From NCBI RefSeq assembly GCF_002902965.1, contig NZ_CP026106.1, positions 868,001-932,000 of the forward strand: a DNA stretch of 64,000 nt, read 5' to 3'. Below the pieces are notes generated by a model. That model made no database searches and was not told the origin of the DNA. It saw nothing but the letters and a program-made list of their open reading frames with translations. How positions within the stretch are numbered: the first letter of the stretch is position 1; each line of letters starts with the position of its first letter. Below, piece by piece: positions 26,941 to 38,081 of this stretch. This stretch comes from Paraburkholderia hospita. GTDB taxonomy: Bacteria; Pseudomonadota; Gammaproteobacteria; Burkholderiales; Burkholderiaceae. The position numbers and the translations under genes were made by a program.

Positions 26941-28482
26941 TCAATCCGTGCGTTGCGCAGATGTCGCCGCGCGCGCCTCTTCCAGCTTCGAACGGGTCGG
27001 GTTCGTCATCGCGCCGAACGTTACGAAGCTCGCCGCCGCGAGCAGCCACGCGCCCACGCCTCCATACAGCATCACCCAGCCGAAGCCGTGCACGAGCGCA
27101 TCGTGCGCGATCTTGCCGTCGAGCGCGACGACATGGCCCGCCGCAATTGCTGCGCTTGTCGCGTGAATCTGCGCGGCGTCCTGCGCGCCTGACCACGCGC
27201 GCGACAGAGATGCAGCGACGCCCGCCACCAGCACGAACCCCATCAACGCGATGTTGATGGCGAGCGAGATCATCCGGGCGCTCATGTCGATGCCCGAGGC
27301 CATGCCGGCGCGTGCCGTCGACACGGCGCCCGTCGTGGTGTTCGTCACGGTCGTGTTGGTGAGGCCGAGTCCGACGCCAGCAATCACGCAGCCGGGCAGC
27401 ATCGTCATCCAGCTGGCGTGCTCGGCGCCGCTGCCGATACGCATCAGCATGAAGCCGAGCCCAATGGTGAAGAGCCCGCCGGGAATCACGAAGCCCGGCT
27501 GATAGCGATGCGCGAGACGTTCCGCGACGGGCGGTACGACCAGCGTAGGCAGCGTATAGGCAAGTAGCGCGAGTCCCGCGTGCAGATCGTCGTAGCCGAG
27601 TGCGTTATGAAAGTACACGGGCAGATAGATCATGAAAGGCCAGAAGCTGAAATTCATCGCAGCCGATCCGATCAGCGCGCCCGAGAACTTGCGGATGCGA
27701 AACACGGAGAAGTCGAACATCGGATGCGCGCTCATGTTCTCGGCGACGAAGAACGCGGTCAGGCAGAGCGCGCTCGCTGCGACGATGCCAAGCGCGGGCA
27801 GGCTCGCGAAGCCGAAGTCCGCGCCCTGGGTGATATAGAAGGCGACGCCGAACACGGCGAGCGACAAGGTCACGACGCCCGCGATATCGAGCTTCTGCGC
27901 ATGCGGATCACGCGATTCACTGACGCCGCTGATGGCGAGCGCGATCGTCGCGAGCGCCAGCGGCGCGTGCACGAGAAACACCCACTGCCAGCCCGTCAGT
28001 GCGACCGTCGCGCTGCCGATAATCGGCCCGAACCCCAGCCCGATGCCGAAGATGATGCCCCACGCGGCGAACGCCTTGACGCGCTCATGTCCCTGCTGGA
28101 ACTGATGCGACAGCACGGCGACCTGGCAGATAAGCATCGCGCCGCCGCTCGCGCCTTGCAGGAAGCGGCCCGCGATCAGCACGGCCATGTTCGACGCCAG
28201 CCCGCACAGCAGCGACGTAATGCCGAACAGCGCAATGCTGACGACGAACACGCGCTTGCGGCCGAAGCGGTCCGCGAGCGTGCCCGTCGCCATCAGGACA
28301 GTCGTGCAGGCAATCGTGTACGCGTTCATGACCCATTGCATGTCCTTGAAATCGCCGTGCAGCAGATGTTCGAGCGCCGGCAGGATCGCGGGGACACTGG
28401 AAATCTCGAGCCCGAACATCAACGACGAAAGGCAGGCGGCGAGCAGCGCAAGGGTGTTCTTGCGCGGACGAAGAGGCTGCAT
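26941..28482 (-). CDS. DHA2-family MFS exporter (EmrB/QacA type)
   Basis: 513 residues and about 14 membrane helices, the DHA2 length. Motifs: LADRFGRKRVFVVSIALFG (motif A), GRFLQGASGGAMLICQVAVLSH (motif B/C region), and WQWVFLVHAPLALATIAL. Probably an efflux pump; substrate unknown. Divergent from a LysR gene with a shared 112-bp control region containing an inverted repeat (28520-28540), so regulation by that LysR protein is likely. Confidence 0.87.
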   Translation of the reverse strand: MQPLRPRKNTLALLAACLSSLMFGLEISSVPAILPALEHLLHGDFKDMQWVMNAYTIACTTVLMATGTLADRFGRKRVFVVSIALFGITSLLCGLASNMAVLIAGRFLQGASGGAMLICQVAVLSHQFQQGHERVKAFAAWGIIFGIGLGFGPIIGSATVALTGWQWVFLVHAPLALATIALAISGVSESRDPHAQKLDIAGVVTLSLAVFGVAFYITQGADFGFASLPALGIVAASALCLTAFFVAENMSAHPMFDFSVFRIRKFSGALIGSAAMNFSFWPFMIYLPVYFHNALGYDDLHAGLALLAYTLPTLVVPPVAERLAHRYQPGFVIPGGLFTIGLGFMLMRIGSGAEHASWMTMLPGCVIAGVGLGLTNTTVTNTTTGAVSTARAGMASGIDMSARMISLAINIALMGFVLVAGVAASLSRAWSGAQDAAQIHATSAAIAAGHVVALDGKIAHDALVHGFGWVMLYGGVGAWLLAAASFVTFGAMTNPTRSKLEEARAATSAQRTD

Positions 28483-28519
28483 GAGCTGAATCCCGTTGCG
28501 GTAGATGAACGGCTAATAT

Positions 28520-28540
28520 ATCGGGAACATCAGTCCCGAT
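28520..28540. promoter_or_regulatory. Candidate LysR operator between exporter and lysR
   Basis: Inverted repeat ATCGGGA - N7 - TCCCGAT, consistent with a LysR T-N11-A site, placed between the divergent exporter and LysR genes. Confidence 0.65.
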
Positions 28541-28594
28541 TGACGAGGAAAATTCCCATGAATGCGGCCAGAATGGAACCAATCAGGCGGCACG

Positions 28595-29500
28595 ATGATT
28601 GATCGCCTCGACGGTGTGGCGACCTTCGTGCAGGTGGTCGAGGCGGGAAGTTTCGCGCTGGCGGCCGAACGGCTGAACCTTACGCGCTCGGCTGTCGGCA
28701 AGGTGATTGCGCGCCTGGAGACGCGGCTCGGCGTACGCCTGATCCATCGCACGACGCGCAGCCAGAGCCTCACGGAAGACGGCCAGGCGTACTACGAGCG
28801 TTGCGTGCGCGCGCTCGCTGAACTGGAAGCGGCCGAGGCCGAACTCGAAGGCGGACGGCGCGCGCCGCGCGGGCGGCTGCGCGTGAGCTTGCCGCTCGCG
28901 TTCGGCCAGTTGTGCGTCGCGCCCGTGCTGATGAATCTGGCGCGCCGGCATCCGAAACTGCAGATCGACATGTCGTTCAGCGACCGCATGGTCGATCTGG
29001 TCGAAGAAGGCTTCGATCTCGCCGTGCGGATCGGCGAGTTACGCGACAGCACGAGTCTCGCCGCGCGGCGCCTGGGCGTGCAGTACACGAGCATCGGCGC
29101 GGCGCCGTCGTATCTCATGCGGTACGGCATGCCCGTCTCGCTCGACGAGATGGATGGGCGTGACGGCATCGTGTATGCGCGTGGCGGCGCGCTCGTGCCT
29201 TGGGATTTGCACGACGAGGCAGGGCAGGTGAAGCGCGTGAAGATCAACCCGCAACTGAGCATGGACGACGTGCAGGCGATTGCCGCGGCGGCGATCGCGG
29301 GCTTTGGGCTCGCGCGCATTCCGTCATGGCTGCTCGCGCGTTACGTGAAGTCGGGCGAACTCGTGCTGGTCAAGGGGCGCTGCAGTTTGCCGCCGCAGGA
29401 GATCAATGTCGTGTGGCCGCAAACGCGCTATATGGCGTCGAAAGTGCGTTGCGCGATTGACGCGCTCGTCGCTGAGATTCCCGCGCTGATCGACGAATGA
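28595..29500 (+). CDS. LysR-type transcriptional regulator
   Basis: About 301 residues. N-terminal winged helix with FVQVVEAGSFALAAERLNLTRSAVGKVIARLE (in parts, about 12-43), then the effector domain with GRLRVSLPLAFGQL and SFSDRMVDLVEEGFDLAVRIGEL, as in the PRK/CrgA-like branch. Start at ATG 28595 gives the standard LysR N-terminus. It is divergent from the DHA2 exporter and probably controls it. Confidence 0.88.
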   Translation: MIDRLDGVATFVQVVEAGSFALAAERLNLTRSAVGKVIARLETRLGVRLIHRTTRSQSLTEDGQAYYERCVRALAELEAAEAELEGGRRAPRGRLRVSLPLAFGQLCVAPVLMNLARRHPKLQIDMSFSDRMVDLVEEGFDLAVRIGELRDSTSLAARRLGVQYTSIGAAPSYLMRYGMPVSLDEMDGRDGIVYARGGALVPWDLHDEAGQVKRVKINPQLSMDDVQAIAAAAIAGFGLARIPSWLLARYVKSGELVLVKGRCSLPPQEINVVWPQTRYMASKVRCAIDALVAEIPALIDE

Positions 29501-29549
29501 ATATGGCCGCTTCGCAGGTTCGATGCGAAGCGGTCGAAGGTTTCCATGC

Positions 29550-29951
29550 TCAGTCAGGCGCGTACTTGAACTCGGGCAATGCTTCAAGCGACGACTTGGT
29601 CGCCTCCGGCATCGTCACCTGTTTGGCGGTGATCTGCAGATCGCTGAACGGCACGGCGACGTAGTGCTTGCCCATGCCGAGAAAGCCGCCCACCGACAGA
29701 ATCGCGAACGCGGTGTGATCGGACGGCGAGACGATCAGATCGTCGATGGTGCCGATCTTGTCCTTGTCGCGGTTATAAACGCTCGTTCCCGCGAGCTTCG
29801 AGGCGCGAAAGCCGCTGCCCGTCTGCATGACTTCCGTACGGCGTTCGGTGACGGATTGCGGCGAGCCTTGCGCGGGCGCTGTTGTCGAGATGAGCGCGGC
29901 CAGCAAGCTCGCGACGCCCATCTGGCATGTTCTGTTGAATACGTGTTGCAC
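29550..29951 (-). CDS. Secreted PRC-barrel domain protein
   Basis: 133 residues with a signal peptide (SLLAALISTTAPAQG, cleavage about residue 28) and one PRC-barrel domain: KLAGTSVYNRDKDKIGTIDDLIV and ILSVGGFLGMGKHYVAVPFSDL. Start is GTG 29951, supported by GGGAGGA 7 nt upstream. Such proteins are common stress- or envelope-associated proteins in Burkholderiaceae; the function is unknown. Confidence 0.85.
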   Translation of the reverse strand: MQHVFNRTCQMGVASLLAALISTTAPAQGSPQSVTERRTEVMQTGSGFRASKLAGTSVYNRDKDKIGTIDDLIVSPSDHTAFAILSVGGFLGMGKHYVAVPFSDLQITAKQVTMPEATKSSLEALPEFKYAPD

Positions 29952-30001
29952 GATGATCCTCCCTCCCTGTCATTCGATGTTGTCGACGAACGGCGCCCGT
30001 C

Positions 30002-30157
30002 CTACGGCTTGTCGTCTTCGTAATCGGGGTTGACGTCAGGATCGAGCGGCGGCGCGTCCGGGTCCTGCGACGGACCGACATCGGGCAGATCGGTCTGCAC
30101 GACGTCGGACTGGTCGGGGCGGATCGGATTTTCGCCTTCGTTGGGCGTGGTTGACAT
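30002..30157 (-). CDS. Small acidic Asp/Pro-rich protein
   Basis: 51 residues, strongly acidic (net charge clearly negative) and Pro-rich, with no hydrophobic segment and probably disordered: ENPIRPDQSDVVQTDLPD then DPDAPPLDPDVNPDYEDD. The evidence for a real gene is an AAGGAGG site 7 nt before the ATG at 30157 and a compact, low-repeat coding pattern. I do not recognise a family. Confidence 0.65.
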   Translation of the reverse strand: MSTTPNEGENPIRPDQSDVVQTDLPDVGPSQDPDAPPLDPDVNPDYEDDKP

Positions 30158-30243
30158 GGCCGGGCCTCCTTGGGTTACGTTGCTGGCATCAACATCGTCA
30201 GCAAGTTGCGCACCCGGCCGGGCGCTCGGTGCTACGCGGAGGC

Positions 30244-31020
30244 TCAGGCGTCTTCGCCGGTATTGATACGTTCGGGCGCCGGTTGCTTCGCATTCTGCTG
30301 ATGCGCGGCTTCCGCTTCGGCCAGGCGGCGCGCCGCTTCGCCCACTTCCTGGCGGAACTGCACCAGCGCGCTGAGCGACGCGTCGGGCGGCTGCAACGCG
30401 GACCACAGCACGTCGATCAGGCGGTCTGCCGTGGCGTCGATGTCGGTGCGGCGATTGCCGAGCGTCGCGTCCCACAGCACGTGTTCCATCGGGCCGAAGA
30501 CGAGCGAGCGCAGCAGGCGCAGCGGCACGTCCGAGCGGATCTGGCCCGTCTGCTGGCCGTGCGACAGCACGCGCATCAGCGGCGCGGTGTAGCGGCGCTG
30601 CAAGCCCGTCAGTTCTTCGCTGAGTTCGTGCTGACGCGTGCGGCCTTCCGACAGGACGAGCGCGCACAGCCCCGTCCCATTGACCAGCATCAGCCGCAGA
30701 TGCGTGCGCACGATGAACGCGAACTGCTGGCGGATGCTGCCGTCGCGCGGCAGGCCCGACTCGATTGCTTCGATGATCTCGTCGTACCAGTCGCCGATCA
30801 CGCGCGCGCACAGCTCGCGCTTGCCGCGAAAGTAGCTGAACACCGTGGCCTCGGAAATGCCGAGCCGCTGCGCGATCTCTGCCGTCGTCGCGCGTTCGTA
30901 GCCCTTTTCGGAAAAGACGTCGCGGCCCGCCTGAAGGATCTCCTTCACACGTTGCTGCGACTTGCGGCCCGCCGGCTGGCGGCGCGATCCCGATACCTCG
31001 GCCCTTGCTACGCCCATCAT
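30244..31020 (-). CDS. TetR-family regulator, probable regulator of the liu operon
   Basis: About 258 residues. Helix-turn-helix at about 45-67 (TTAEIAQRLGISEATVFSYF), then a ligand domain with WYDEIIEAIESGLPRDGSIRQQF. Start at ATG 31020 (MMGVARAE); an in-frame extension to 31089 lacks a ribosome site. Divergent from liuA across 299 bp holding a 21-bp palindrome. In betaproteobacteria a TetR protein (LiuQ) is described as controlling branched-chain amino-acid genes; this protein may be that regulator, by context only. Confidence 0.82.
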   Translation of the reverse strand: MMGVARAEVSGSRRQPAGRKSQQRVKEILQAGRDVFSEKGYERATTAEIAQRLGISEATVFSYFRGKRELCARVIGDWYDEIIEAIESGLPRDGSIRQQFAFIVRTHLRLMLVNGTGLCALVLSEGRTRQHELSEELTGLQRRYTAPLMRVLSHGQQTGQIRSDVPLRLLRSLVFGPMEHVLWDATLGNRRTDIDATADRLIDVLWSALQPPDASLSALVQFRQEVGEAARRLAEAEAAHQQNAKQPAPERINTGEDA

Positions 31021-31107
31021 ATGAGTCCAGTTCAGATTTCGGAGCAGGAAGGCCCCGTTGCGGCCGATACTACCACGCTGGCAGGCCATTCAGCGTGTAC
31101 TTCACGG

Positions 31108-31128
31108 TTTTTGAGTGACACTCAAAAA
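31108..31128. promoter_or_regulatory. 21-bp palindromic operator in the tetR-liuA gap
   Basis: Perfect inverted repeat TTTTTGAGTG - A - CACTCAAAAA. Its size and symmetry fit a TetR-family operator; it sits 88 bp from the TetR start and just upstream of the liuA promoter. Confidence 0.75.
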
Positions 31129-31134
31129 TACCGA

Positions 31135-31163
31135 TTGACGCTTACGTAAATCTGGAGTGAAAT
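31135..31163 (+). promoter_or_regulatory. Probable sigma70 promoter of the liu operon with an overlapping dyad
   Basis: TTGACG (31135-31140), 17-bp spacer, TGAAAT (31158-31163). The -35 box is also the left half of a near dyad TTGACG-CTTA-CGTAAA (31135-31150), a shape like MerR-type LiuR sites as I remember them; not verified. Transcript start would be near 31170, leaving about 150 nt of leader before liuA. Confidence 0.55.
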
Positions 31164-31319
31164 GCGCTCTGTACTGCCGCGCGGCCGCACATGTCGTATG
31201 AATGACGATGGAAGCCAAATGCGCGGCGGGCCAGCCGGCTGAGTCCGGCTCAGAAAAATTGCCTGATGCGAGGCGGCGCTACACCGTGAGCCGCCCGCCA
31301 CGAACTCTTGGAGACACAC

Positions 31320-32501
31320 ATGAGCAACTTGCCCGGTTTGCAGTTCCCGCTTGGTGAAGAGATCGAGATGCTGCGCGACAGCCTCGCGTCGTTTGCGGCG
31401 AAGGAGATCGCGCCGCGTGCGGGCGAGATCGACCGCACCGACCAGTTCCCGATGGACCTGTGGAAGAAGTTCGGCGATCTGGGCGTGCTCGGCATGACAG
31501 TCTCCGAGGAATACGGCGGCGCGAACATGGGCTACACCGCGCACATGGTCGCGATGGAGGAAATCTCGCGCGCGTCGGCATCCGTCGGGCTGTCGTACGG
31601 CGCGCACTCGAATCTGTGCGTGAACCAGATTCACCGCAACGGCACCGCGGCGCAAAAAGAGAAGTACCTGCCGAAGCTGGTGTCGGGCGATCATGTGGGC
31701 GCGCTTGCGATGAGCGAGCCGAACGCGGGCTCGGACGTGGTCAGCATGAAGCTGCGCGCCGAGAAGAAGGGCGACCGCTACGTGCTGAACGGCACGAAGA
31801 TGTGGATCACGAACGGCCCGGACTGCGACACGCTCGTGGTCTACGCGAAGACGGATATCGAAGCCGGTCCGCGCGGCATCACGGCGTTCATCGTCGAGAA
31901 GGGCATGAAGGGCTTTTCCGTCGCGCAAAAGCTCGACAAGCTCGGAATGCGCGGCTCGCACACGGGCGAACTGGTGTTCGAGAACGTCGAAGTGCCGGAA
32001 GAGAACATTCTGGGTGAGCTGAACGGCGGCGTGAAGGTGCTGATGAGCGGCCTCGACTACGAGCGCGCCGTGCTCGCGGGTGGCCCGACGGGCATCATGC
32101 TGGCGGTGATGGATTCTGTTGTGCCGTACATCCACGACCGCAAGCAGTTCGGTCAGTCGATCGGCGAATTCCAGCTGATCCAGGGCAAGGTCGCCGATCT
32201 GTACACCACGTTGCAGGCGTGCCGCGCGTATCTGTACGCGGTGGGCCGCCAGCTCGATACGATCGGTACGGCGCATGTGCGCCAGGTGCGCAAGGACTGC
32301 GCGGGCGTGATTCTCTACACGGCGGAAAAGGCTACGTGGATGGCGGGCGAGGCGATTCAGATTCTCGGCGGCAATGGGTATATCAACGAATATCCCGTGG
32401 GACGTCTGTGGCGCGACGCGAAGCTCTATGAAATCGGCGCGGGTACGAGCGAAATCCGCCGCATGCTGATCGGCCGCGAGCTGTTCGCGGAAACGATGTA
32501 A
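31320..32501 (+). CDS. liuA: Isovaleryl-CoA dehydrogenase
   Basis: 393 residues, FAD acyl-CoA dehydrogenase; oxidises isovaleryl-CoA to 3-methylcrotonyl-CoA in leucine breakdown. Key pieces: [36 protein letters not shown] (FAD region), and the catalytic Glu in [13 protein letters not shown], placed where isovaleryl-CoA dehydrogenases have it and most other family members do not. Ends in [22 protein letters not shown] 31320 has GGAG upstream. Followed by a triple 46-bp repeat before liuB. Confidence 0.95.
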   Translation: MSNLPGLQFPLGEEIEMLRDSLASFAAKEIAPRAGEIDRTDQFPMDLWKKFGDLGVLGMTVSEEYGGANMGYTAHMVAMEEISRASASVGLSYGAHSNLCVNQIHRNGTAAQKEKYLPKLVSGDHVGALAMSEPNAGSDVVSMKLRAEKKGDRYVLNGTKMWITNGPDCDTLVVYAKTDIEAGPRGITAFIVEKGMKGFSVAQKLDKLGMRGSHTGELVFENVEVPEENILGELNGGVKVLMSGLDYERAVLAGGPTGIMLAVMDSVVPYIHDRKQFGQSIGEFQLIQGKVADLYTTLQACRAYLYAVGRQLDTIGTAHVRQVRKDCAGVILYTAEKATWMAGEAIQILGGNGYINEYPVGRLWRDAKLYEIGAGTSEIRRMLIGRELFAETM

Positions 32502-32504
32502 GAG

Positions 32505-32642
32505 CCATGGGACTGGAGGAAGCGCTATAGCGCTAACTCTGGCCGACTCCCCATGGGACCGGAGTAGGCGCTGAAGCGCCAACACCGGTCGACATGCGAT
32601 GGGACTGGAGTAAGCGCTAAAGCGCTAACTCCAGTCGACACT
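32505..32642 (+). repeat. Three tandem 46-bp hairpin units between liuA and liuB
   Basis: Units start at 32505, 32551 and 32597, an exact 46-bp period. Each holds ATGGGACTGGAGTAAGCGCT-like sequence and folds on itself (ACTGGAGT - AAGCGCT - AA - AGCGCT - AACTCCAGT in unit 3). The first unit starts 4 bp after the liuA stop and the last ends 14 bp before liuB. Likely role: transcript processing or differential stability. Confidence 0.9.
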
Positions 32643-32656
32643 AGCGAGAACACAAC

Positions 32657-34264
32657 ATGCCGATCATCGAATCGAAGCTGAACCCGCGCTCCGACGATTT
32701 CCGCACCAACGCGGCCGCGCTCGAAGCGCTCGTCGAAGACCTGAAGGCGAAGATCAGCAAGCTCGCGCTGGGCGGCGGTCCCGCCGCGCGCGACAAGCAC
32801 GTGTCGCGCGGCAAGCTGCTGCCGCGCGATCGCATCGCGCAACTGCTCGATCCGGGCACGCCGTTTCTCGAACTGTCGCAACTCGCGGCGTTCGGCATGT
32901 ATCACGACGACGCGCCGGGCGCGGGCGTGATTACGGGCATCGGGCGCATCGCGGGCCAGGAGTGCGTGATCGTCTGCAACGACGCGACGGTGAAGGGCGG
33001 CACCTACTACCCCGTGACCGTGAAGAAGCACGTCCGCGCGCAGGAAATTGCCGAGGAAAACCGCTTGCCGTGCGTGTATCTCGTCGATTCGGGCGGCGCG
33101 AACCTGCCGAATCAGGACGAGGTGTTTCCCGACCGCGATCACTTCGGCCGCATCTTCTATAACCAGGCGAACCTGTCGGCGCAAGGTATTCCGCAGATCG
33201 CCGTTGTAATGGGCTCGTGCACGGCGGGCGGCGCGTATGTGCCCGCCATGAGCGACGAGTCGATCATCGTCAAGAATCAAGGCACGATTTTTCTGGGCGG
33301 CCCGCCTCTGGTCAAAGCGGCGACGGGCGAAGAGGTCAGCGCGGAAGATCTGGGCGGCGGCGACGTGCACACGCGTCTGTCGGGCGTCGTCGATCATCTC
33401 GCGCAAAACGACCCGCACGCGCTGGCGATTGCGCGCAGCATCGTCGGCAATCTGAACCGGCGCAAGGACGTGCCTGTCACGATGCAGGAACCGAAGCCGC
33501 CGCGCTACGACGAAAAGAGCATCTACGGCGTGATTCCCGTCGATACGCGCAAGCCCTTCGACATCCGTGAAGTGATCGCGCGTATCGTCGACGATTCCGC
33601 GTTCGACGAGTTCAAGGCGCGCTACGGCACGACGCTCGTATGCGGCTTCGCGCATATCTGGGGGCATCCCGTCGGCATCGTCGCGAACAACGGCATTCTG
33701 TTTTCCGAGTCGGCGTTGAAGGGCGCGCACTTCATCGAACTGTGCGCACAGCGCAAGATTCCGCTCGTGTTCCTGCAGAACATCACGGGCTTCATGGTGG
33801 GCCGCAAGTACGAGAACGAAGGCATCGCGCGCAACGGCGCGAAGATGGTGACGGCCGTCGCCACCGCGAAGGTGCCGAAGTTCACGGTGATCATCGGTGG
33901 ATCGTTCGGCGCGGGCAACTACGGCATGTGCGGCCGCGCGTATTCGCCGCGCTTCCTGTGGATGTGGCCGAACGCACGCATCTCGGTGATGGGCGGCGAG
34001 CAGGCGGCGTCCGTGCTCGCCACTGTCAAGCGCGACGGCATCGAAGGGAAGGGCGGCACGTGGACGGCCGAGCAGGAAGAGGCGTTCAAGCAGCCGATCC
34101 GTGAGCAGTACGAGCATCAGGGGCATCCGTATTACGCCAGCGCCCGCTTGTGGGATGACGGCGTGATCGATCCTGCGCAGACGCGTGACGTATTGGGCCT
34201 CGGCTTGTCAGCGGCGATGAACGCGCCGATCGAAGACACACGCTTCGGCGTGTTCCGCATGTAA
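32657..34264 (+). CDS. liuB: Methylcrotonoyl-CoA carboxylase, carboxyltransferase (beta) subunit
   Basis: 535 residues, the normal size. Transfers CO2 from carboxybiotin to 3-methylcrotonyl-CoA. Acyl-CoA binding and transferase blocks: [56 protein letters not shown], and [17 protein letters not shown] / [16 protein letters not shown] in the C-domain. Works with LiuD as a complex of alpha and beta subunits. Downstream of the hairpin repeats; its ribosome site is weak. Confidence 0.95.
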   Translation: MPIIESKLNPRSDDFRTNAAALEALVEDLKAKISKLALGGGPAARDKHVSRGKLLPRDRIAQLLDPGTPFLELSQLAAFGMYHDDAPGAGVITGIGRIAGQECVIVCNDATVKGGTYYPVTVKKHVRAQEIAEENRLPCVYLVDSGGANLPNQDEVFPDRDHFGRIFYNQANLSAQGIPQIAVVMGSCTAGGAYVPAMSDESIIVKNQGTIFLGGPPLVKAATGEEVSAEDLGGGDVHTRLSGVVDHLAQNDPHALAIARSIVGNLNRRKDVPVTMQEPKPPRYDEKSIYGVIPVDTRKPFDIREVIARIVDDSAFDEFKARYGTTLVCGFAHIWGHPVGIVANNGILFSESALKGAHFIELCAQRKIPLVFLQNITGFMVGRKYENEGIARNGAKMVTAVATAKVPKFTVIIGGSFGAGNYGMCGRAYSPRFLWMWPNARISVMGGEQAASVLATVKRDGIEGKGGTWTAEQEEAFKQPIREQYEHQGHPYYASARLWDDGVIDPAQTRDVLGLGLSAAMNAPIEDTRFGVFRM

Positions 34265-34292
34265 CGACGGCGCAGCGAAAGGAGTTTCGGCC

Positions 34293-35078
34293 ATGCAATA
34301 CGATAACCTGATCGTCGCGTTCGAGAGCGGGATCGCCACCGTCACGCTCAATCGCCCGGATGTGCGCAACGCGTTCAACGAAGCGATGATCGCGGAACTC
34401 ACGTCGGTGTTTCGCGCGCTGAACGAGCGCGACGACGTGCGCGCCGTCGTGCTCGCGGCGAGCGGCAAGGCGTTCTGCGCGGGCGCGGACCTGAACTGGA
34501 TGAAGAAGATGGCCGGTTACTCGGACGACGAGAACCGCGCCGACGCAATGCGTCTTGCCGACATGCTCGCGTCGATCTACCGCTGCAACAAGCCGGTGAT
34601 CGCGCGCGTGAACGGCGACGCTTACGCGGGCGGCATGGGCCTGATCTCGGCGTGCGATATCGTCGTCGCCGTCGACAGCGCGAAGTTCTGCCTGTCCGAA
34701 GCGCGCCTCGGCCTGATTCCCGCGACGATCGCGCCGTATGTGATCCGCGCGCTCGGCGAGCAGGCGTCGCGCCGTTACTTCATGACGGCGGAAGCATTCG
34801 ATTGCGCGACGGCTTATCGCTTGGGCTTTGTCGCCGAATGCGTGAGCGCGGACCAGCTCGACGAGACCGTGCAGCAACTCGCGGCCACGTTGTGCGCGAA
34901 CGGACCGCAAGCGGTGAAGGCGTGCAAGCAGCTCGTGCACGACATCGCGGGCCGCGAGATCAGCGCGGCGTTAATCGAAGATACGGCCGCGCGTATTGCG
35001 AAAACGCGCGCGGGCGCGGAAGGCCGCGAAGGCGTCGCGTCGTTTCTTGAGAAGCGCTCGCCTTCGTGGCGGGTTTAA
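34293..35078 (+). CDS. liuC: Methylglutaconyl-CoA hydratase (enoyl-CoA hydratase family)
   Basis: 261 residues, crotonase fold. Hydrates 3-methylglutaconyl-CoA to HMG-CoA. Oxyanion-hole stretches are GKAFCAGADLNWMKKMAGYS (about 59-78) and AYAGGMGLISACDIVVAV; FCLSEARLGLIPATIAPYV follows with the catalytic-region Glu. AAAGGAG lies before ATG 34293. Between the two carboxylase genes, as in other liu operons. Confidence 0.92.
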   Translation: MQYDNLIVAFESGIATVTLNRPDVRNAFNEAMIAELTSVFRALNERDDVRAVVLAASGKAFCAGADLNWMKKMAGYSDDENRADAMRLADMLASIYRCNKPVIARVNGDAYAGGMGLISACDIVVAVDSAKFCLSEARLGLIPATIAPYVIRALGEQASRRYFMTAEAFDCATAYRLGFVAECVSADQLDETVQQLAATLCANGPQAVKACKQLVHDIAGREISAALIEDTAARIAKTRAGAEGREGVASFLEKRSPSWRV

Positions 35079-35131
35079 AAGACGCGCTTGAACGTCGCCA
35101 CGGCACAGAACAACACCCATCGAGACACCTC

Positions 35132-37144
<2,013 letters not shown>

Positions 37145-37166
37145 GGCGCTGGTTTTCGAGGAAGCG

Positions 37167-37955
37167 TCATGCGAGGCGCGCGTAGTTCGCTACGCGCGCC
37201 TCGTTTTCCATTTGACGGATGCTTTCGTATGCTTCGGGCGGCAAGCGCGAAAAGCCTTTGAGCTTGAGTCGTCGCGCCCGCTCGGGTTGTGCTGTGACGG
37301 CTTCGTCGAGCGCGTCGCGCAAAGCGTCGATCTGTTCAGGTGCAACATGCGTCGACGCGATCAACGGCAGCCCCGGCGATGAACGCGTGTAGCCGATTTC
37401 GCGCAAGCGGCCCGTCAGTTCCGGATACGCGTCGCGCGCGAAGGCCATCGTGACGCAATCGATCGCGGCAAGGTCCGCGCGATCTTCTGCAATCGCGCGC
37501 AGCGAGCCGAGATGCGATCCTGTTTCCAGCGTTGCGCCGAAGAACCTGCCGTTCTTCGCATGCGGCGCAACTGCGTGGCGCAACGCGTTATAGCCACTGT
37601 TCGAATCGGTGGAATTGAAGGCGGCGCGCGCGCCGCGACAGGCTTCGATCGAATCGAACTGGGCGTCATCACGCGTGACGAGCACGCTCGAATAGTTCGC
37701 ACTCTCGCAGCCGGGCGCATCGAATCGTGGTGTCGCGATTAGTTGCACATGCTCGTGCAGCCCGAGCACGTACGGATAACCGCAGGTCTGCGACAGCAGC
37801 AGGTCGGGGCGTCGCCAGAACGTGTGCAGATCGTCCGGTTCGACGATCGCGGCGCGAGGGTCGACATTGCGCAGCACGTCCACGAGCAGCGCATGCCAGT
37901 CAGCGGCGAGCGCGGGCGAGACGTTGTACATCGGCAGGGCGGCGATCTGGTTCAT
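37167..37955 (-). CDS. PhnD/SsuA-like substrate-binding-fold protein without signal peptide
   Basis: 262 residues of the type 2 periplasmic-binding fold. Features: LLLSQTCGYPYVLGLHEHVQLIAT, FNSTDSNSGYNALRHAV (ligand loop), GSHLGSLRAIAEDRADLAAID, as in phosphonate/sulfonate binding proteins. There is no N-terminal signal sequence or lipobox, so it may act in the cytoplasm, and no ABC genes are adjacent. Its 3' end doubles as the liu terminator. Ligand unknown. Confidence 0.8.
   Translation of the reverse strand: MNQIAALPMYNVSPALAADWHALLVDVLRNVDPRAAIVEPDDLHTFWRRPDLLLSQTCGYPYVLGLHEHVQLIATPRFDAPGCESANYSSVLVTRDDAQFDSIEACRGARAAFNSTDSNSGYNALRHAVAPHAKNGRFFGATLETGSHLGSLRAIAEDRADLAAIDCVTMAFARDAYPELTGRLREIGYTRSSPGLPLIASTHVAPEQIDALRDALDEAVTAQPERARRLKLKGFSRLPPEAYESIRQMENEARVANYARLA
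37172..37207 (+). terminator. Intrinsic terminator of the liu operon, inside the end of the convergent gene
   Basis: Perfect 14-bp stem CGAGGCGCGCGTAG / CTACGCGCGCCTCG, loop TTCG, then TTTT. It begins 27 bp after the liuD stop. The same bases encode the last residues (EARVANYARLA) of the PhnD-like gene on the other strand. Confidence 0.82.
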
Positions 37956-38081
37956 GCAGGCGATTCTAAACGCGGATCGGTCTGCGGGCAGCGTGGTTCG
38001 TCACGCGATCACCATGTTGCGCCCATCGTGACAGCGCGGACGACGCTGAGCGGCATCGTCGACGAAACAGCGCTCGCGCCG

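Noticed and set aside
37167..37955. Phosphonate ABC transporter locus
   Set aside because: Only a binding-protein-like gene without a signal peptide is present; no permease or ATPase is adjacent.
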